Counted from the first letter of the stretch, positions 8,001-16,354 are shown. The stretch is DNA of 64,000 bases from Sagittula sp048553715 (GCF_048553715.1 NZ_JBLZNC010000004.1:248001-312000), one strand, 5' to 3'. Program-made: numbers and translations. Notes: a model not told the origin generated them from the sequence alone.

Positions 8001-8277
8001 ATTTGCGCCGATCCTGCCTGCCGCGCAAAACATCCAGCGCAGATTTGTTGACGCAAGGGGCGGGAACCGCCTGCACATCGTTCGACTGCGCCAACCATGT
8101 GTCACACTCCGCGGCCCAGCGGCATCCGCGACAGCGTGTCACCATTCCGGCCCATGTCTGCTGCGATAACGCGCCGCTGCGGGTGGCGTCTGTCAGATCG
8201 ATGCCGCAGGCCTTGGCCATACGCTGAATCAGCCAGAAGTGGCGTCTTACGGGGCCCAGGGGGTGTGGGCGGTTCAT
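7999..8277 (-). CDS. DUF6455 family protein (distal copy)
   Basis: A 92-aa cytosolic protein of the DUF6455 family, of unknown function. A helical N-terminal half (HFWLIQRMAKACGIDL) is followed by a cysteine cluster RCRGCRWAAECDTWL, then PCVNKSALDVLRG. The cysteine spacing suggests metal or Fe-S binding (inference). Its ATG (8277-8275) overlaps the stop of the upstream paralogue as ATGA, so translation is probably coupled. The two proteins share the same plan, GALxxxxxxxxVxRCxGC, which points to an old tandem duplication. Confidence 0.8.
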   Translation of the reverse strand: MNRPHPLGPVRRHFWLIQRMAKACGIDLTDATRSGALSQQTWAGMVTRCRGCRWAAECDTWLAQSNDVQAVPAPCVNKSALDVLRGRQDRRK

Positions 8278-8531
8278 GATGCACGCTCCGCCGCCAGACG
8301 CTGTAGCAGGTCCCTGTTGCGGCAAAAGGCGGGCACCGTATTCGCGCACAGATCCATCATATCGCTGCAATAGCCGGGCTGCGAACAGCCGGTGCAGCGC
8401 AGCACCGCATCGCCAAGCTCATCCACGCGAAGCGCACCGCGCGCAATGGCATCATCCAGTGCGACGCCCATGGCGGCGGCGCTGCGGTCGACCAATGCGG
8501 CGTGTCGTTTGATCCGGTCTGGGTCCATCAT
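8274..8531 (-). CDS. DUF6455 family protein (proximal copy)
   Basis: An 85-aa paralogue of the gene that follows it. Its cysteine cluster is RCTGCSQPGYCSDMM, with further cysteines in LCANTVPAFCRN. Either of two adjacent ATG codons (8531 or 8528) may start it; a G-rich stretch AAAGGGGTGG lies just upstream. Function unknown. A palindrome TTGATTCAGGTCAA (8586-8599), close to the FNR/FnrL site pattern, lies 55 bases before the start, so oxygen- or NO-linked control is possible, but the same bases form the stem of the preceding terminator. Confidence 0.78.
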   Translation of the reverse strand: MMDPDRIKRHAALVDRSAAAMGVALDDAIARGALRVDELGDAVLRCTGCSQPGYCSDMMDLCANTVPAFCRNRDLLQRLAAERAS

Positions 8532-8571
8532 GGCACCACCCCTTTCCTTTGGGGAAACCGATAGCGGGCCA

Positions 8572-8608
8572 AGAAAAACGCCGCCTTGATTCAGGTCAAG
8601 ACGGCGTT
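8572..8608 (-). terminator. Terminator of the M48 lipoprotein gene, containing an FNR-like palindrome
   Basis: AACGCCG (8577-8583) pairs with CGGCGTT (8602-8608), one mismatch follows, then CTTGA pairs with TCAAG. On the minus strand the stem runs into TTTTTC. The inner part of the stem is TTGATTCAGGTCAA, which also matches the pattern of an FNR-type operator. Confidence 0.75.
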
Positions 8609-8616
8609 TGTCGGTG

Positions 8617-9354
8617 TTACAGCCCCGCAGCGGTGCGGCGCACGACCTCTTGTCGGGACGCGTTGGGCGGGTGGGTGCCCAGAAACTTGTCGCCGGGATC
8701 AGGGATGCGGGCAAAGAATTCGGCACCGCGCACAGGGTCATACCCCGCCCGATGGGCGATGATGGTGCCCAGCTGATCGGCCTCCAGCTCGAACTCCTTG
8801 GAGTAGGTGCGCGCCCCCACGGCGGCCCCCACCTGTTCGGCATTGCGGATGACCTCTGCCTCGGCGCCCAGAACAGCGGCGGTTCCGGCAAAGATCACGG
8901 CGCCCAGCGTCGCGCTTTCACGGGTTTTGGTCAGATGGTTTTCGATGTGATGGGCCGCTTCGTGTCCCATCACAAAGGCCAGCTCATCGGCGTTTTGTAC
9001 CGAATTGATCATGGCAATGTTGAACGCCAGAATCGGGCGGCCAAAGCTGTCGACGGTCTGGAATGCGTTGGCAGGCTGATCAGGGCGATCATCCACGACG
9101 ATCTGGAAATCGCAGTTCAACCCGCGTGTGCGATCGCGACACAGCCGCTCGGCCACGGGTTCTACGGTCTCGACCACCTGCACGAATTGCCGCGCGGCGG
9201 CATTTGCGCCCAAGTTTCCGGTAGTCGGGCTGGCAGCGCTGGGGCGCGTTTCCGTCTGCGGGGCAGAGCTGGTCGCGACCTCACAGCCTGCAAGCGCAAG
9301 CGCGGACAGAGCTGACAGGGCAAACAGGCGAAGCGAAGGGAGGGAGCGCATCAA
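8617..9354 (-). CDS. M48 family metallopeptidase, lipoprotein
   Basis: A 245-aa periplasmic lipoprotein. The signal peptide ends in the lipobox LALAGC, with the modified cysteine at residue 24. The zinc motif HEAAHH (HExxH) is at 131-135 and the third ligand is the glutamate of EFELEAD near residue 185. This is the layout of the small LoiP/YcaL-type M48 peptidases, which take part in quality control of outer-membrane proteins (family knowledge). There are no membrane helices beyond the signal. The gene stands alone and ends at a strong terminator. Confidence 0.9.
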   Translation of the reverse strand: MMRSLPSLRLFALSALSALALAGCEVATSSAPQTETRPSAASPTTGNLGANAAARQFVQVVETVEPVAERLCRDRTRGLNCDFQIVVDDRPDQPANAFQTVDSFGRPILAFNIAMINSVQNADELAFVMGHEAAHHIENHLTKTRESATLGAVIFAGTAAVLGAEAEVIRNAEQVGAAVGARTYSKEFELEADQLGTIIAHRAGYDPVRGAEFFARIPDPGDKFLGTHPPNASRQEVVRRTAAGL

Positions 9355-9492
9355 TTATAAAGTCCGGTGCAAACGTTTGTTCCCTCAATCATAGGGCGCA
9401 ACGATGCGCTCTGCCAGAGCGGGGTGAACACAATTGCGCCAATCGGCAGTTTCGCGGTTCCCCCCGCCGCCGCCGCGCGCTACGGTTGGCGT

Positions 9493-9726
9493 ATGTTCAG
9501 CATCGAGCACGAATTTGACGCCACTGTCGTCACCCTAGTCGACGAAGGTAGCACGCATCTCAAAGAGGATGTGGTCATCACCTCCTTCGAGGAATGTGTG
9601 ACCGTCGTCCAATATGACCCCCGCACGGATCGCGAAATGACCGTCACGCTCAGCCTGTCGCAGATGCAGGATCTGGTGGCGGCCGTGAACCTGCCCGAAG
9701 GCATCTACCGCCGTGAGGAAAGTTAA
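9493..9726 (+). CDS. Conserved hypothetical protein, 77 aa
   Basis: A small acidic protein starting MFSIEHEFDATVVTLVDEGS, with no signal peptide or membrane segment. Its predicted strands (DATVVTLVDE, DVVITSFEECVTVVQYD, EMTVTLSLSQMQDLVAAV) suggest a small beta sheet and a helix. No function is recognised. No good ribosome-binding sequence precedes the ATG at 9493; the transcript may be leaderless, or the start may lie elsewhere. Its stop overlaps by 4 bases the stop of the convergent DUF167 gene. Confidence 0.6.
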   Translation: MFSIEHEFDATVVTLVDEGSTHLKEDVVITSFEECVTVVQYDPRTDREMTVTLSLSQMQDLVAAVNLPEGIYRREES

Positions 9727-9980
9727 CCTTTCAGGGTGAACACCTTGTCGCGGCCGCGCGCGCCTGACACCAGCGTCAGGTCCGATTTCGCGCAGCCCAG
9801 TGCCCGTGCGAGCAGCTTTATCACCGCCGCATTGGCTTTGCCGTCCTCGGGCGCGGCGGTCACCGAAATCCGCAACAGATCGCCCTCGCGCGTGATGGCA
9901 TTGCGCCCCGCCTGCGGGGTGACACGCACCGCCAACCGCGCGCCTGCCGCGGCCATATCTGCCAGTTCACCCTTTTTCAT
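9723..9980 (-). CDS. DUF167 family protein
   Basis: An 85-aa protein of the DUF167/YggU family. It shows the family signature LAVRVTPQAGRNAI, then the core motif APEDGKANAAVIKLLARALG and the end LVSGARGRDKVFTL. The fold is a small alpha/beta domain of unknown role. The ATG at 9980 was chosen because family members begin just before this first strand; a longer frame upstream has no support. Confidence 0.85.
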   Translation of the reverse strand: MKKGELADMAAAGARLAVRVTPQAGRNAITREGDLLRISVTAAPEDGKANAAVIKLLARALGCAKSDLTLVSGARGRDKVFTLKG

Positions 9981-10080
9981 GGCTCGCGCGGTAGCAGTGC
10001 GCCGGTCATGGCGCAAGATTGGCGGTTGAAACTGGCGGCCAGACATCTTTCATACGTCACACCTGATGAAGGAGAGCATC

Positions 10081-10659
10081 TTGCCCCAGCCGAACCCCGC
10101 CGCGATGGATTTCCTGCTGACCCGCCGGTCGCGCCCCGCCAAGACCCTGACCGGACCCGCGCCGGATCGGGCCACGCTGGAAACCCTGCTGACCGCCGCC
10201 GCCCGCACCCCCGATCATGGCAAGCTGGAACCGTGGCGGTTTGTCGTGCTGCAGGAGGCGGCGCTTGTGCGCATGGCGCAGCAGGTGGAACAGGCCGGCG
10301 CGCGTCTGGGCAAGGATGCCGACACAATCGCCAAAGGGGCGGACGCCTTTCGCAACAGCCCGTTGTGCGTGGCGGTGATCGAGGTGCAGACCCCCTCGGA
10401 CAAGATCCCGCCCATCGAGCAGACCTATTCCGCCGGTGCGGTCTGTCTGGCCTTGCTGAACGCGGCGCTGGCGTCGGGCTGGGGGGCGAACTGGCTGTCG
10501 GGCTGGGCCAGCCATGACCGTGGCTTTCTGACCGATGCGCTTGGCCTTGCCGGGCACGAAAGCCTTGCGGGCTTCATCCACATCGGCACCGAAAGCAGCA
10601 CCCCGCCGGACCGCCCGCGCCCGGATCTGGACGCCATCACCACATGGCTCGACGCATGA
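10081..10659 (+). CDS. Nitroreductase family protein
   Basis: A FMN-dependent oxidoreductase of about 192 aa. FMN contacts are seen in FLLTRRSRPAK near the start, ARTPDHGKLEPWRFVVL, and GAVCLALLNAALASGWGANWLSGW; the end is GFIHIGT. It is most like the YdjA-type short nitroreductases; the natural substrate is unknown. TTG at 10081 has AAGGAG at ideal distance (10069-10074). An ATG at 10066 is in frame but overlaps that AAGGAG and has no site of its own, so TTG is preferred. The following EI24 gene overlaps its stop as ATGA. Confidence 0.85.
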   Translation: MPQPNPAAMDFLLTRRSRPAKTLTGPAPDRATLETLLTAAARTPDHGKLEPWRFVVLQEAALVRMAQQVEQAGARLGKDADTIAKGADAFRNSPLCVAVIEVQTPSDKIPPIEQTYSAGAVCLALLNAALASGWGANWLSGWASHDRGFLTDALGLAGHESLAGFIHIGTESSTPPDRPRPDLDAITTWLDA

Positions 10660-11357
10660 TTTTGCAGGCGTTTCTAAAGGCGCTGGCCCAGCTCGACGAT
10701 CCGCGCTTTCGCCGCGTTCTGGCAAAGGGCATCGGCATCACGCTTTTGGTGTTGTTCGGCTTTGCCACCCTGTTGGTCTGGGGCAGCGGCTGGCTGGTGG
10801 GCGACAGCCTGACGGTGCCGTGGATTGGCGAGATCACTTGGGTGGACAACGTGATAAGCTGGGCCATGGTGCCGGTCACCGTGGTGCTGTCGATCTTCTT
10901 GATGGTGCCGGTGGCCTCTGCGGTGACGGGTCTGTTCCTCGAAGACGTGGCTCAAGCGGTCGAGGACCGGCATTACCCGCATCTGGGACAGGCCCAAACC
11001 GTCAGCTTTGGCGAAGCCATCCGCGACGGGCTGGGGTTTCTGGGCGTGTTGGCGCTGGCCAATATCGTGGCGCTGGTGCTGTACCTGCTCTTTGCGCCCT
11101 TTGCGCCGTTTATCTTCTGGGGGCTGAACGGCTTCTTGCTGGGGCGGGAATATTTCATCCTTGCCGCCATGCGCCGTGTCGGCCGGATCGAGGCAAAGCG
11201 CCTGTGGCGTCGCCATATCGTGACGGTCTGGATCGGGGGCGTGTTGATGGCGCTGCCGCTGAGCATTCCGCTGGTGAACCTGTTGGTGCCGGTTCTGGGC
11301 GCTGCGACCTTTACCCATGTGTTCCACCGCCTGACCGCTCAAGGCCCGCGGGGCTAG
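10656..11357 (+). CDS. EI24 domain-containing membrane protein (CysZ-like)
   Basis: An inner-membrane protein of about 233 aa with roughly four to five hydrophobic helices: VLAKGIGITLLVLFGFATLL, VPVTVVLSIFLMVPVASAV, LGVLALANIVALVLYLLF and a last one near VWIGGVLMALPLSIPLVNLL. It belongs to the EI24/CysZ group; CysZ imports sulfate, but most members are uncharacterised. The conserved FWGLNGFLLGREYF segment is present. The ATG at 10656 overlaps the nitroreductase stop as ATGA and is preferred over an ATG four codons upstream (10644). Confidence 0.8.
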   Translation: MILQAFLKALAQLDDPRFRRVLAKGIGITLLVLFGFATLLVWGSGWLVGDSLTVPWIGEITWVDNVISWAMVPVTVVLSIFLMVPVASAVTGLFLEDVAQAVEDRHYPHLGQAQTVSFGEAIRDGLGFLGVLALANIVALVLYLLFAPFAPFIFWGLNGFLLGREYFILAAMRRVGRIEAKRLWRRHIVTVWIGGVLMALPLSIPLVNLLVPVLGAATFTHVFHRLTAQGPRG

Positions 11358-11391
11358 ACCGGGGCGCGCTCAGGCCCCGGCCGCTCTGGCA

Positions 11392-11679
11392 TCACAGCTC
11401 TTCGCGCGCGGGCATCCGGTTGAACATCCAGCCATCGATGTCACGCACGGTGATCAGCTCCAGCAGGATGATCGCCGCAAGGATACCCCAGATCACCAGC
11501 GCAATGCCGGTGGTGATCCACGCCTTGCGCTTCAGGTTGTGCTGCTCGGGGCTGCCCGCATGGGTGCCCGGAACCACATCACCCATGTCGCCCTGTGTCT
11601 TCAGTCGGACCGGAATGACGCAAAGAAACGTCATAAACCAGATCACGGCGAACAACACGATGCCAGAGGTCACACCCAT
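11392..11679 (-). CDS. DUF1467 family membrane protein
   Basis: A 95-aa protein with two membrane helices: SGIVLFAVIWFMTFLCVIPV at the N-terminus and ITTGIALVIWGILAAIILLELI in the middle. The loop between them has the PGTHAGSPEQHNLKRKAW pattern typical of DUF1467. Function unknown. Its ATG shares one base with the stop of methylmalonyl-CoA epimerase (TGATG), so the two are cotranscribed and probably coupled; this pairing is usual in the group. Confidence 0.85.
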   Translation of the reverse strand: MGVTSGIVLFAVIWFMTFLCVIPVRLKTQGDMGDVVPGTHAGSPEQHNLKRKAWITTGIALVIWGILAAIILLELITVRDIDGWMFNRMPAREEL

Positions 11680-12083
11680 CAGACTTGCTCCAGTTCCACA
11701 AGGCAGCCATTGAAATCCTTGGGGTGGAGGAACAGCACAGGCTTGCCATGCGCGCCGATCTTCGGCTCTCCGCTCCCCAGAACACGCGCGCCGCTGGCCT
11801 TGAGACGGTCGCGCGCTTCGATGATGTCGTCCACCTCATAGCAGACATGGTGCATGCCGCCAGAGGGGTTCTTTTCCAGAAACGCCTTGATCGGGCTGTC
11901 ATCCCCCAGCGGGTAAAGCAATTCGATCTTGGTGTTCGGCAGTTCGATAAAGACGACGGTCACCCCGTGGTCGGGTTCGTCCTGTGGCGCCCCCACCTTT
12001 GCCCCCAGCGCGTCGCGGTATTGCGCCGACGCGGCCTCAAGGTCGGGCACTGCGATGGCCACGTGATTAAGCCGTCCGATCAT
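11679..12083 (-). CDS. mce: Methylmalonyl-CoA epimerase
   Basis: A 134-aa glyoxalase-fold enzyme that interconverts (R)- and (S)-methylmalonyl-CoA in propionyl-CoA breakdown. Metal ligands are visible at their usual places: the histidine of NHVAIAVPD (residue 7), GGMHHVCYEVDD, and the last glutamate of LVELEQV. The length is normal. ATG 12083 has GAGGAG upstream. It is followed by DUF1467. Confidence 0.92.
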   Translation of the reverse strand: MIGRLNHVAIAVPDLEAASAQYRDALGAKVGAPQDEPDHGVTVVFIELPNTKIELLYPLGDDSPIKAFLEKNPSGGMHHVCYEVDDIIEARDRLKASGARVLGSGEPKIGAHGKPVLFLHPKDFNGCLVELEQV

Positions 12084-12214
12084 GACATCTCTCCTCTCTG
12101 TCGTTGCGCCTATATGGCCCCTGCCGCCCCGACCGGACAAGAGTGACGCCCCGCGACACACCGCCCCGACGCAGCGGCGACCTTGGCGCGCGGACGACAG
12201 ATTTACACCGTTCT

Positions 12215-12226
12215 GTTAAGCTTAAC
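12215..12226. promoter_or_regulatory. Palindrome upstream of the response regulator
   Basis: A perfect 12-bp palindrome GTTAAGCTTAAC lies 68 bases before the ATG of the response regulator. It may be an operator; no regulator is identified. Confidence 0.35.
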
Positions 12227-12293
12227 GCCTTCTTCACCCTGCTCCCCGCATCATGCTTGCGACTCGCCCGAGTCCTTTTGCCTGGAGGGACCA

Positions 12294-13010
12294 ATGGATA
12301 AAAATGCTCAACTCGCCGCGCATCTGCGGCCCACGGCCAGCCGCCCGCTGCTCGGGCTGACCGTTCTGGTTGTCGAAGACAGCCGCTACTCCTGTGATGC
12401 CATGCGGCTGCTTTGCCTGCGCTCCGGTGCGCGCATCCGCCGTGCCGACTGCCTGAAATCCGCGCGCCGCCATTTGCAGGTTTATCGCCCCTCGGCGGTG
12501 GTGGTGGATCTGGGCCTGCCCGACGGCAGCGGCGCGGATCTGATTTCCGAACTCACCGTGGCCAATCCGCGCGTCGATGTGATCATCGGCTGCTCTGGCG
12601 ACACATTTGCCGAGGATGTGGCGCTGGCCGCCGGGGCCGATGTCTTTCTGGGCAAGCCCGTGACCTCGCTCGCCGCCTTCCAGAATGCGGTGCTCTCCGG
12701 CCTGCCGCCGGAACGCCAGCCCAGCGGCCCGCGTCTGGTGGCCGACGATCCGATTCTGCCCGACCCGATGGCCTACCGCGATGACATGGCCCATGCGGCG
12801 GATGTGCTCGACGATCGCGACAGCGAGCTCAGCATGGCCTATGTGACGCAGTTTCTGGCCGGCGTGGCGCGCAGCGCGGGCGACGGTGCGCTGCAAAAAG
12901 CGGCAGAGGAGCTTGCCAATGCCCGCCGCGATGGCCGCCCCACCCAAAGCGGGCTGGCCCGTGTGGCCGCCCTTGTGCAGGACCGTCTGGCCGACCGCAT
13001 GGCCATGTGA
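12294..13010 (+). CDS. Orphan response regulator with C-terminal helical region
   Basis: A 238-aa protein with a receiver domain (about 20-135) and no DNA-binding domain. Receiver residues are in place: E28 and D29 in VLVVEDS, phosphoacceptor D72 in VVVDLGLPDGSG, the Ser of GCSGDT, and K121 in FLGKPV. The C-terminal part (about 150-238) is helical, with AADVLDDRDSELSMAYVTQFLAGVARSAGD; it recalls a short histidine-phosphotransfer-like or output-adaptor helix bundle, but no phosphorylatable His is obvious. There is no kinase gene beside it. GGAGGG precedes the ATG at 12294. The stop abuts the convergent DUF1501 gene. Confidence 0.82.
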   Translation: MDKNAQLAAHLRPTASRPLLGLTVLVVEDSRYSCDAMRLLCLRSGARIRRADCLKSARRHLQVYRPSAVVVDLGLPDGSGADLISELTVANPRVDVIIGCSGDTFAEDVALAAGADVFLGKPVTSLAAFQNAVLSGLPPERQPSGPRLVADDPILPDPMAYRDDMAHAADVLDDRDSELSMAYVTQFLAGVARSAGDGALQKAAEELANARRDGRPTQSGLARVAALVQDRLADRMAM

Positions 13011-14213
13011 TCAGCCCAGCAGGCCGGGGTCGGCGCCCAGCTCGACCCCCGGAAACACCACCTGCTCGATGTCGCTGACGCTCAGCCCGTACAGCCCACG
13101 GATCAGCCATCCCAGATGGGCGCGCAGATCGCGTGTGGGCATCAGGTCGCGCCCCGCATACAGATCCGCGCGCGCCAGACCGGGCCAGTCGGTGATCACA
13201 CGCCCGCCCTTTAGCGCGCCTCCGCCAAGGATCATCGCCCCGCCGGTGCCGTGATCGGTGCCGCCCGTGCCGTTGATCCGCGCGGTCCGCCCGAATTCGG
13301 TGACCGCGGCGACCACCGTGCTTTGCCAGTTCTTGTCGCCCATAAATTCCTTGAGCGTCAGCATTGCCGTGGCCAGTTCGTCCAGCGCACGGCCCAGCAC
13401 GCGATCCTGTTGCGCGTGACTGTCCCAGCCATTGATGCTGAAACAGGCGACCGAGGCCTCCTTGCGCAGCTTTTTGCCCGCGAACTCTGCCACGCGTTGC
13501 GTCTGGCTGCGGCCTCGGGTGGCTTTCATATCGGCCATCATCTCGTCCATGGCGGCCTCGGCCCCGCCGATCATGGCCACCGCATCGCCGTCGCTGTCCG
13601 CCAGATCAAAGGCCCGCGCCAGAGCGTCGGCCATGGCGGGATCGTCGGCCATGATCAAATGCGCCAGCCGCATGGCCTGCGGCGACAGCGCCAGATCCGA
13701 ATCCGGCGACCAACGGGTGATCGGTTGCGCCCCGCTTGCAATGGCCAGCGGCCCGTTGCCCAACGCATATGTCGATTGCGCCGTGACATTGGGCAGCAGG
13801 CCGGCCATGCGGTTCAGCCATCCGTCACGCGGACCACCGGGCCCGTCGCCGCCCGCCTCCAAAAGATCCTGCCCGTCGAAATGGCTGCGTTTGTCCCTGT
13901 ACGGGGTCGACACCGCATGCACAAAAGACAGCTCTCCCGCCTGCCACAGCGGCATCAACCGCTCCAGCCCGCGATGCGCCGCCCACATCCCGCCATCCAG
14001 CGCGATCAGATCGCCGGGTGTGCCACGCAGGGTGGCGAAACCGGGATCGCCCACCGGCGCCACCGTGCCCAGCCCGTCCATGCCGCCACGCAATAAGATC
14101 ACCACCAGCCGCCCCTGACCGGGCACCGAGGCAAAGCTCAGCGGCGTGACCAAGGGCGAGGCCGCCAGCGAGCAGCCGATCACCCCGTTCAGAAATCCGC
14201 GTCGATCCATCAT
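13011..14213 (-). CDS. DUF1501 domain-containing protein, Tat-exported
   Basis: A 400-aa protein of the DUF1501 family, related to sulfatase/alkaline phosphatase folds. The N-terminus MMDRRGFLNGV with a hydrophobic stretch is a twin-arginine signal, so it is exported folded. Family marks include LVVILLRGGMDGL, SHFDGQDLLE, FSINGWDSHAQQ and TEFGRTARINGTGGTDHG, which would hold the metal ligands. DUF1501 genes are nearly always next to DUF1800 genes, as here (17 bases apart, same strand). The pair's substrate is unknown. ATG 14213 has AAAGGA upstream; 14210 is an equal alternative. Confidence 0.9.
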   Translation of the reverse strand: MMDRRGFLNGVIGCSLAASPLVTPLSFASVPGQGRLVVILLRGGMDGLGTVAPVGDPGFATLRGTPGDLIALDGGMWAAHRGLERLMPLWQAGELSFVHAVSTPYRDKRSHFDGQDLLEAGGDGPGGPRDGWLNRMAGLLPNVTAQSTYALGNGPLAIASGAQPITRWSPDSDLALSPQAMRLAHLIMADDPAMADALARAFDLADSDGDAVAMIGGAEAAMDEMMADMKATRGRSQTQRVAEFAGKKLRKEASVACFSINGWDSHAQQDRVLGRALDELATAMLTLKEFMGDKNWQSTVVAAVTEFGRTARINGTGGTDHGTGGAMILGGGALKGGRVITDWPGLARADLYAGRDLMPTRDLRAHLGWLIRGLYGLSVSDIEQVVFPGVELGADPGLLG

Positions 14214-14229
14214 TTCGGCATCCTTTGGG

Positions 14230-15618
14230 TCACACCCGTTGAAAGGCGGGGCTGGCCAGAACCAGCCCGACGCCGTCGGCCACGCTTTCGGCGGCACCGG
14301 CGGCAAAGCGCACCGCCTCCGGCACATCCGGCCCCAGCGCCACATCCACAAAACGGCGCGGATCGGGCAGGGCGGGCATCAACATCTGCGGCATGGTCAC
14401 TGCCCACTGCAATCGCGCGGCCATGGCCTGCGGCGTGATCCATGCGCTGTCTTCCTCGGGCAGCCCGTCGGGGCCATCGGGCTTTTGCCACGTGTGCCCC
14501 ATGTGCCGCATGGGCAGCACGAACCGCTGGCGAAACGGGTTCTCGCGCAGCTCTGTCAGCGCGGCTGCAGACATATCCAAGGCCCGACAGGCGGAGGCGA
14601 TAAAATCGAACGGTGGTTTCACGTTGCGCCGCCCCGGCGTCCAAGCGGCAGGGTGATTCAGCAAGGCTGCATAGACCGTCGGCAGATCACCTGCTGATTC
14701 GCGCCACGCCGCAGCCACCGCCGCCACCAAGTCCGGCGGAGGCTGATCGGACAGAAAATGCACCGCCAGCTTCCACGCCATGTGATCGGCCACGGCGGGG
14801 TGGTTGGCGATATCGCGCAGCGCCGCCTCGATGTCGCGGATATGGGCGGCACCGTCCCCGCCGTAGCTTTGCCCCAGAACGGTTTCGGCGCCCGGCTCTG
14901 CCATATTCTTGCGAAACTTGCGCCCCGATTTCGCGTCAAAAGTCAGCCCCGTCAGCAGCTCGGCCAGCTCGCGCACGTCGTCTTGGGTATAGGGGCCATC
15001 GGCGCCCAACGTGTGCAGCTCCAGTATCTCGCGGGCGAGGTTTTCGTTCATGCCGCGCTTGGCCGGTTTGCCCTGCGTGAACGGCGCATTCGGCCCCGAG
15101 GAGATATGCTGGTCAAGGTATTGCTGCATCAGCGGATGCGTGACCGCCGCCACCAGCAGATCCTCGAACCGCCCCGCAATCAGGGGCCGCAGCGCGCTTT
15201 GCATATAGGGCGAGGTGCCGCGGCGTATAATTCCCGCCTTGCCGGTGGCGGTGAAATGATCGGCCCAGAAAAACACCAGCCGTTCGCGCAGCGGCGTCTG
15301 CGTGTTCACCCGCCGCAGAATATGCGCGGCCATCCATTGCATCGACTCCTCGCGCGCATCGCGCTGCAACAGCTTGATCTCCTTGGTCAGAACCTGACCC
15401 TCGGGCGTGTTGCGGATTTTGCGCCGCTGTTTCTCCAGCGCCTGTTTGGCCACCATGCGCTGACGGAAATCGTCAAACCCCTCGATGGGGAAGGCCGCCG
15501 CCATCGCATCCGGCCCTGTCACACCGTCAAGCATGTCGTCCACGCTGGAGGGCGGGGCGATACGGGGCGACAGGCCACAGCCAAACCGCGTGTCTGCAAT
15601 CGTGGGATCAAAGGCCAT
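14230..15618 (-). CDS. DUF1800 family protein
   Basis: A 462-aa protein of the DUF1800 family, the usual partner of DUF1501. Recognisable segments: TRFGCGLSPRIAPP at the start, LRERLVFFWADHFTATG, then NENLAREILELHTLGADGPYTQDDVRE, and FDFIASACRALDM near the C-terminus. No clear export signal is visible at the chosen ATG (15618); a GTG at 15636 would add six residues. It is the first gene of the DUF1800-DUF1501 operon. Biochemical role unknown. Confidence 0.88.
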   Translation of the reverse strand: MAFDPTIADTRFGCGLSPRIAPPSSVDDMLDGVTGPDAMAAAFPIEGFDDFRQRMVAKQALEKQRRKIRNTPEGQVLTKEIKLLQRDAREESMQWMAAHILRRVNTQTPLRERLVFFWADHFTATGKAGIIRRGTSPYMQSALRPLIAGRFEDLLVAAVTHPLMQQYLDQHISSGPNAPFTQGKPAKRGMNENLAREILELHTLGADGPYTQDDVRELAELLTGLTFDAKSGRKFRKNMAEPGAETVLGQSYGGDGAAHIRDIEAALRDIANHPAVADHMAWKLAVHFLSDQPPPDLVAAVAAAWRESAGDLPTVYAALLNHPAAWTPGRRNVKPPFDFIASACRALDMSAAALTELRENPFRQRFVLPMRHMGHTWQKPDGPDGLPEEDSAWITPQAMAARLQWAVTMPQMLMPALPDPRRFVDVALGPDVPEAVRFAAGAAESVADGVGLVLASPAFQRV

Positions 15619-15795
15619 TGGCGGTCTCTTGGTCACTGCGTCTGGCGACAGTGTACAGCCTGCGCCGCCATCGCCACAGGGAAAGTTTGCGGGCGGCGGA
15701 ACCCTGCGCGTGCCGCAGCGTTAAGGATCTGATCGCGCCACGGGTGCGCGTCAGCGGGGCGGTATCGCGCCTCTGCCAGCCAAATGGGGGAGACC

Positions 15796-16272
15796 ATGAC
15801 AGACATCTATACCGCCATCAAAGCCGACCACGACCGCCACCGCGAACTGCTGTCCACAATCGAGGACACCACTGGCGCATCGGACGCGCGCAAGGCCGCG
15901 TGGGATGAATTCTACCACGATGTCAAAGCCCACGCAGCCGCCGAAGAAGAGACGTTTTACGCCAAATTGATCTCGAAAACCTGGGGTCAGGACAGCGCCC
16001 GCCATTCGGTCCACGAACACCAGCAGCTCGACGATCTGATGGAAGAGCTCAACGAGATGGACATGGCGTCCTCCGGTTGGCTCAACAAATTCAAAACCTT
16101 GCAGCATGATTATCTGCACCACGTGGACGAGGAAGAGGACGAGGTGTTCTCCCGCGCCAAAGAGGTGATCAAGGAGTCCGAGATCAAAGGCTACGGCGAA
16201 CGCTTCTTGCAGCGCAAAGAGGAAGAAGCCGGCCTGATCGAGGAAAAGAAAGAGGATTCGCTCGAAGATTGA
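15796..16272 (+). CDS. Hemerythrin HHE-domain protein
   Basis: A 158-aa helical cytosolic protein of the hemerythrin-like (HHE) family, which binds a diiron centre. Possible ligands are in ADHDRHRELL, FYHDVKAHAAAEEETFY, HSVHEHQQL and QHDYLHHVDEEEDEVF. The C-terminal third is a charged helix rich in Glu and Lys. Roles in oxygen, NO or iron handling are typical of the family. The ATG at 15796 follows GGGGGAG and is preferred over the ATG at 15784, which lies before that site. The gene is single and ends at a hairpin terminator. Confidence 0.88.
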   Translation: MTDIYTAIKADHDRHRELLSTIEDTTGASDARKAAWDEFYHDVKAHAAAEEETFYAKLISKTWGQDSARHSVHEHQQLDDLMEELNEMDMASSGWLNKFKTLQHDYLHHVDEEEDEVFSRAKEVIKESEIKGYGERFLQRKEEEAGLIEEKKEDSLED

Positions 16273-16296
16273 TCTGTGCATCCGCCGCAGAGGACG

Positions 16297-16324
16297 CGCC
16301 GCCCTTGTCCCGAGGGCGGCGTTT
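16297..16324 (+). terminator. Terminator after the hemerythrin-like gene
   Basis: CGCCGCCCT (16297-16305) pairs with AGGGCGGCG (16313-16321); GTTTG follows. The T tract is short. Confidence 0.6.
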
Positions 16325-16338
16325 GTCGTTTTGATGCC

Positions 16339-16354
16339 TTAACTAATCGTTAAC
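16339..16354 (+). promoter_or_regulatory. CtrA-like binding site
   Basis: TTAACTAATCGTTAAC matches the alphaproteobacterial CtrA full-site pattern TTAA-N7-TTAAC exactly. It lies 75 bases before the 79-aa membrane protein gene. A half-site GTTAACCAT follows at 16391-16399, and between them TGTCCG-TTTT-CGGACA (16367-16382) forms a perfect inverted repeat. Confidence 0.55.
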
